In this document: positions 62,917-64,000 of the stretch, in pieces
Numbering within the stretch: the first letter of the stretch is position 1
How the letters are laid out: each line of letters opens with the position of its first letter
From: Sphingopyxis indica
GTDB lineage: Bacteria > Pseudomonadota > Alphaproteobacteria > Sphingomonadales > Sphingomonadaceae
DNA: 64,000 nucleotides
Direction of reading: 5' to 3'
Assembly: GCF_900188185.1 (NCBI RefSeq)
Contig: NZ_FZPA01000004.1
Location: 62,001-126,000, forward strand
The notes under the pieces: generated by a model
The model's database searches: none
Told to the model about the DNA's origin: nothing
Seen by the model: the letters and a program-made list of their open reading frames with translations, nothing else
Made by a program: the position numbers and the translations under genes

Positions 62917-63177
62917 ACGCCCCTCCCGGCCGTGCCGCTCAAAAGCACTATGTGCCTGCGTTCGTAAATGAGAGGTATTGATGCGATAAATTGCCGGCGG
63001 AACATCGTACGGCGGAGGTGGAGAGCCGCACCGCCGATATTTATCCAAGGTCCGCCTTTCACAGCACCTCGATTGAAAGGTGCCCTTCGTCTTTCCACTC
63101 CATTTGCGCCCCTCGTCGCCGATTTTCATGCAATGCCGGAAACGACCGATAGGCGATGATCGGCATTTCATAACCTT

Positions 63178-63203
63178 GTCATTCCCGCTTTCGCGGGAAT
63201 GAC
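63178..63203. repeat. Perfect 11-bp hairpin after the uup-like gene
   Basis: gtcattcccgc, loop tttc, gcgggaatgac. It lies 31 bp after the uup-like stop and may end or protect that transcript; there is no T-run. Confidence 0.6.
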
Positions 63204-63233
63204 AAACGGCCGCTTCTCGCCCCGAGGTTGACG

Positions 63234-64000
63234 TTATCCGAGCGCCTCGACCTCTTCGGCCAACGCCAGCCAGCGGTCTTCGGCGGCGGCTTTTTCCTGA
63301 CGCAGCGTTTCGAGCTTTTCGGTCAGCGCGGTGAAGCGGGTATGGTCGCGGGTGAACAGGCTGCCGTCGGAAAGCTCGGTCTCGATGCCCGCCATCTCTG
63401 CGTCGATCGCCTCGATCCGGCCGGGGAGGAGGTCATAGTCGCGCTGGTCCTTGTAGGAGAGTTTCCTGCGCTGTTGCGGCGGGGGTGGGGGCGTAGCGGC
63501 TGTGCTTTCGCCTTTCGCTCTTGCGGCCGCGGGTTTGCTGCGCTTCGCCTCCCAGTCAGCGTAGCCGCCGGCGACGACATCGACCTTGCCCGACCCGTCG
63601 AGGCCGAGCGTCACCGTCACCGTGCGGTCGAGGAAATCGCGGTCGTGGCTGACGAGCAGCACGGTGCCGTCATAGTCGGCGATGACTTCCTGCAAGAGGT
63701 CGAGCGTTTCGAGGTCGAGATCGTTGGTCGGCTCATCGAGGACGAGCAGGTTCGATTCGCGGGCGAATTCGCGCGCGAGCAGCAGGCGCGAGCGCTCGCC
63801 GCCCGACAGCGCGCTGACGTTCGCCTCGACGACGCCGGGGTCGAAGAGGAAGTCCTTCAGATAGCCCTGGATATGCTTCTTGACCCCGCGCACCTCGACC
63901 CAGTCGCCGCCGTCGGCGAGGATGTCGCGCACGCGCTTTTCGGGCGACAACAGGCTGCGCTGCTGGTCGATGACGATGCCATCGAGCGTCGGCGCGAGCG
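63234..64000 (-). CDS. ABC-F family ATPase (Uup type), C-terminal part
   Basis: The gene enters from the right edge (255 codons visible). It contains the second ABC domain: ANVSALSGGERSRLLLAREFARESNLLVLDEPTNDLDLETLDLL (signature and Walker B) and VLLVSHDRDFLDRTV (H-loop). A charged linker and a coiled-coil C-terminal domain follow (KLSYKDQRDYDLLPGRIEAIDAEM ... LETLRQEKAAAEDRWLALAEEVEALG), as in Uup. ABC-F proteins act on the ribosome or, for Uup, on DNA junctions and translation factors. The first ABC domain is outside the window. Confidence 0.95.
   Translation of the reverse strand, partial: LAPTLDGIVIDQQRSLLSPEKRVRDILADGGDWVEVRGVKKHIQGYLKDFLFDPGVVEANVSALSGGERSRLLLAREFARESNLLVLDEPTNDLDLETLDLLQEVIADYDGTVLLVSHDRDFLDRTVTVTLGLDGSGKVDVVAGGYADWEAKRSKPAAARAKGESTAATPPPPPQQRRKLSYKDQRDYDLLPGRIEAIDAEMAGIETELSDGSLFTRDHTRFTALTEKLETLRQEKAAAEDRWLALAEEVEALG

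Noticed and set aside
1..64000. CRISPR arrays, rRNA, tRNA, toxin-antitoxin pairs, prophage or restriction genes
   Set aside because: I looked for regular spaced repeats, cloverleaf sequences and typical gene pairs in every gap and found none. Small folded RNAs could be missed without covariance models.

Overview
This window looks like chromosome from a high-G+C alphaproteobacterium of the order Sphingomonadales, closest in style to Sphingopyxis or Sphingomonas. The evidence is a CtrA orthologue, the pckA/chvI-chvG/hprK-rapZ-PTS order, a Vgr-related protein, DUF5076, DUF6456 and DUF1285 proteins, a CrtZ-type hydroxylase, and many short palindromic intergenic repeats. The genus is inferred from gene content only. 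I see no rRNA, tRNA, CRISPR array, prophage or intact transposase. Both ends cut a gene: priA on the left and an ABC-F ATPase gene on the right.

Layout, 1-26 kb. priA (partial); a PepSY membrane protein and a TonB-dependent receptor (iron uptake); a patatin-like lipase; dnaK-dnaJ behind a likely RpoH promoter; a PCuAC copper chaperone and a Vgr-related HExxH protein; a 270-bp MITE-like element; a small secreted protein; rmuC; a META-domain lipoprotein. Then comes the main regulatory block: a tightly packed operon hprK-rapZ-EIIA(Man)-HPr-trmH, the ChvG/ChvI two-component system, and divergent pckA. This links a regulatory phosphotransferase branch to gluconeogenesis. After that come a DUF885 Tat lipoprotein, a DUF3597 protein and a DUF937 protein.

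Layout, 26-45 kb. A small membrane protein, a DUF167 protein, a quinone oxidoreductase, leuC-leuD, crtZ, GST, an epimerase, and a five-gene operon with overlapping stops and starts in which the two 3-oxoacid CoA-transferase subunits are separated by a DUF5076 protein and a HAD acid phosphatase. A divergent LysR gene sits beside it. Then uspA, a HAD hydrolase, a VIT-family transporter, an SMP-30 protein, a 2OG-Fe(II) oxygenase-like protein, an aldehyde dehydrogenase, and folB with a FolM-like reductase.

Layout, 45-64 kb. GNAT, DUF1285, a NUDIX hydrolase and a CCA-adding enzyme; a GGDEF-EAL protein; parC; an M20 peptidase; an acyltransferase with a DUF1295 protein; wrbA-pirin with a divergent LysR gene; ctrA with a CtrA box, GANTC sites and a strong terminator; two low-G+C orphan genes; a glycosyltransferase; an XRE regulator; a DUF6456 protein; and uup-like (partial).

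The least explained material is intergenic. A repeat of about 270 bp occurs twice, each time between convergent genes. There are elements with long inverted ends, at least four families of dispersed palindromes, and a perfect 16-bp hairpin that buries the ribosome-binding site of an unknown gene behind pckA. No gene set in the window stands out as a wholly new enzymatic system. All similarity statements come from reading the sequence and recalling families, not from database searches.
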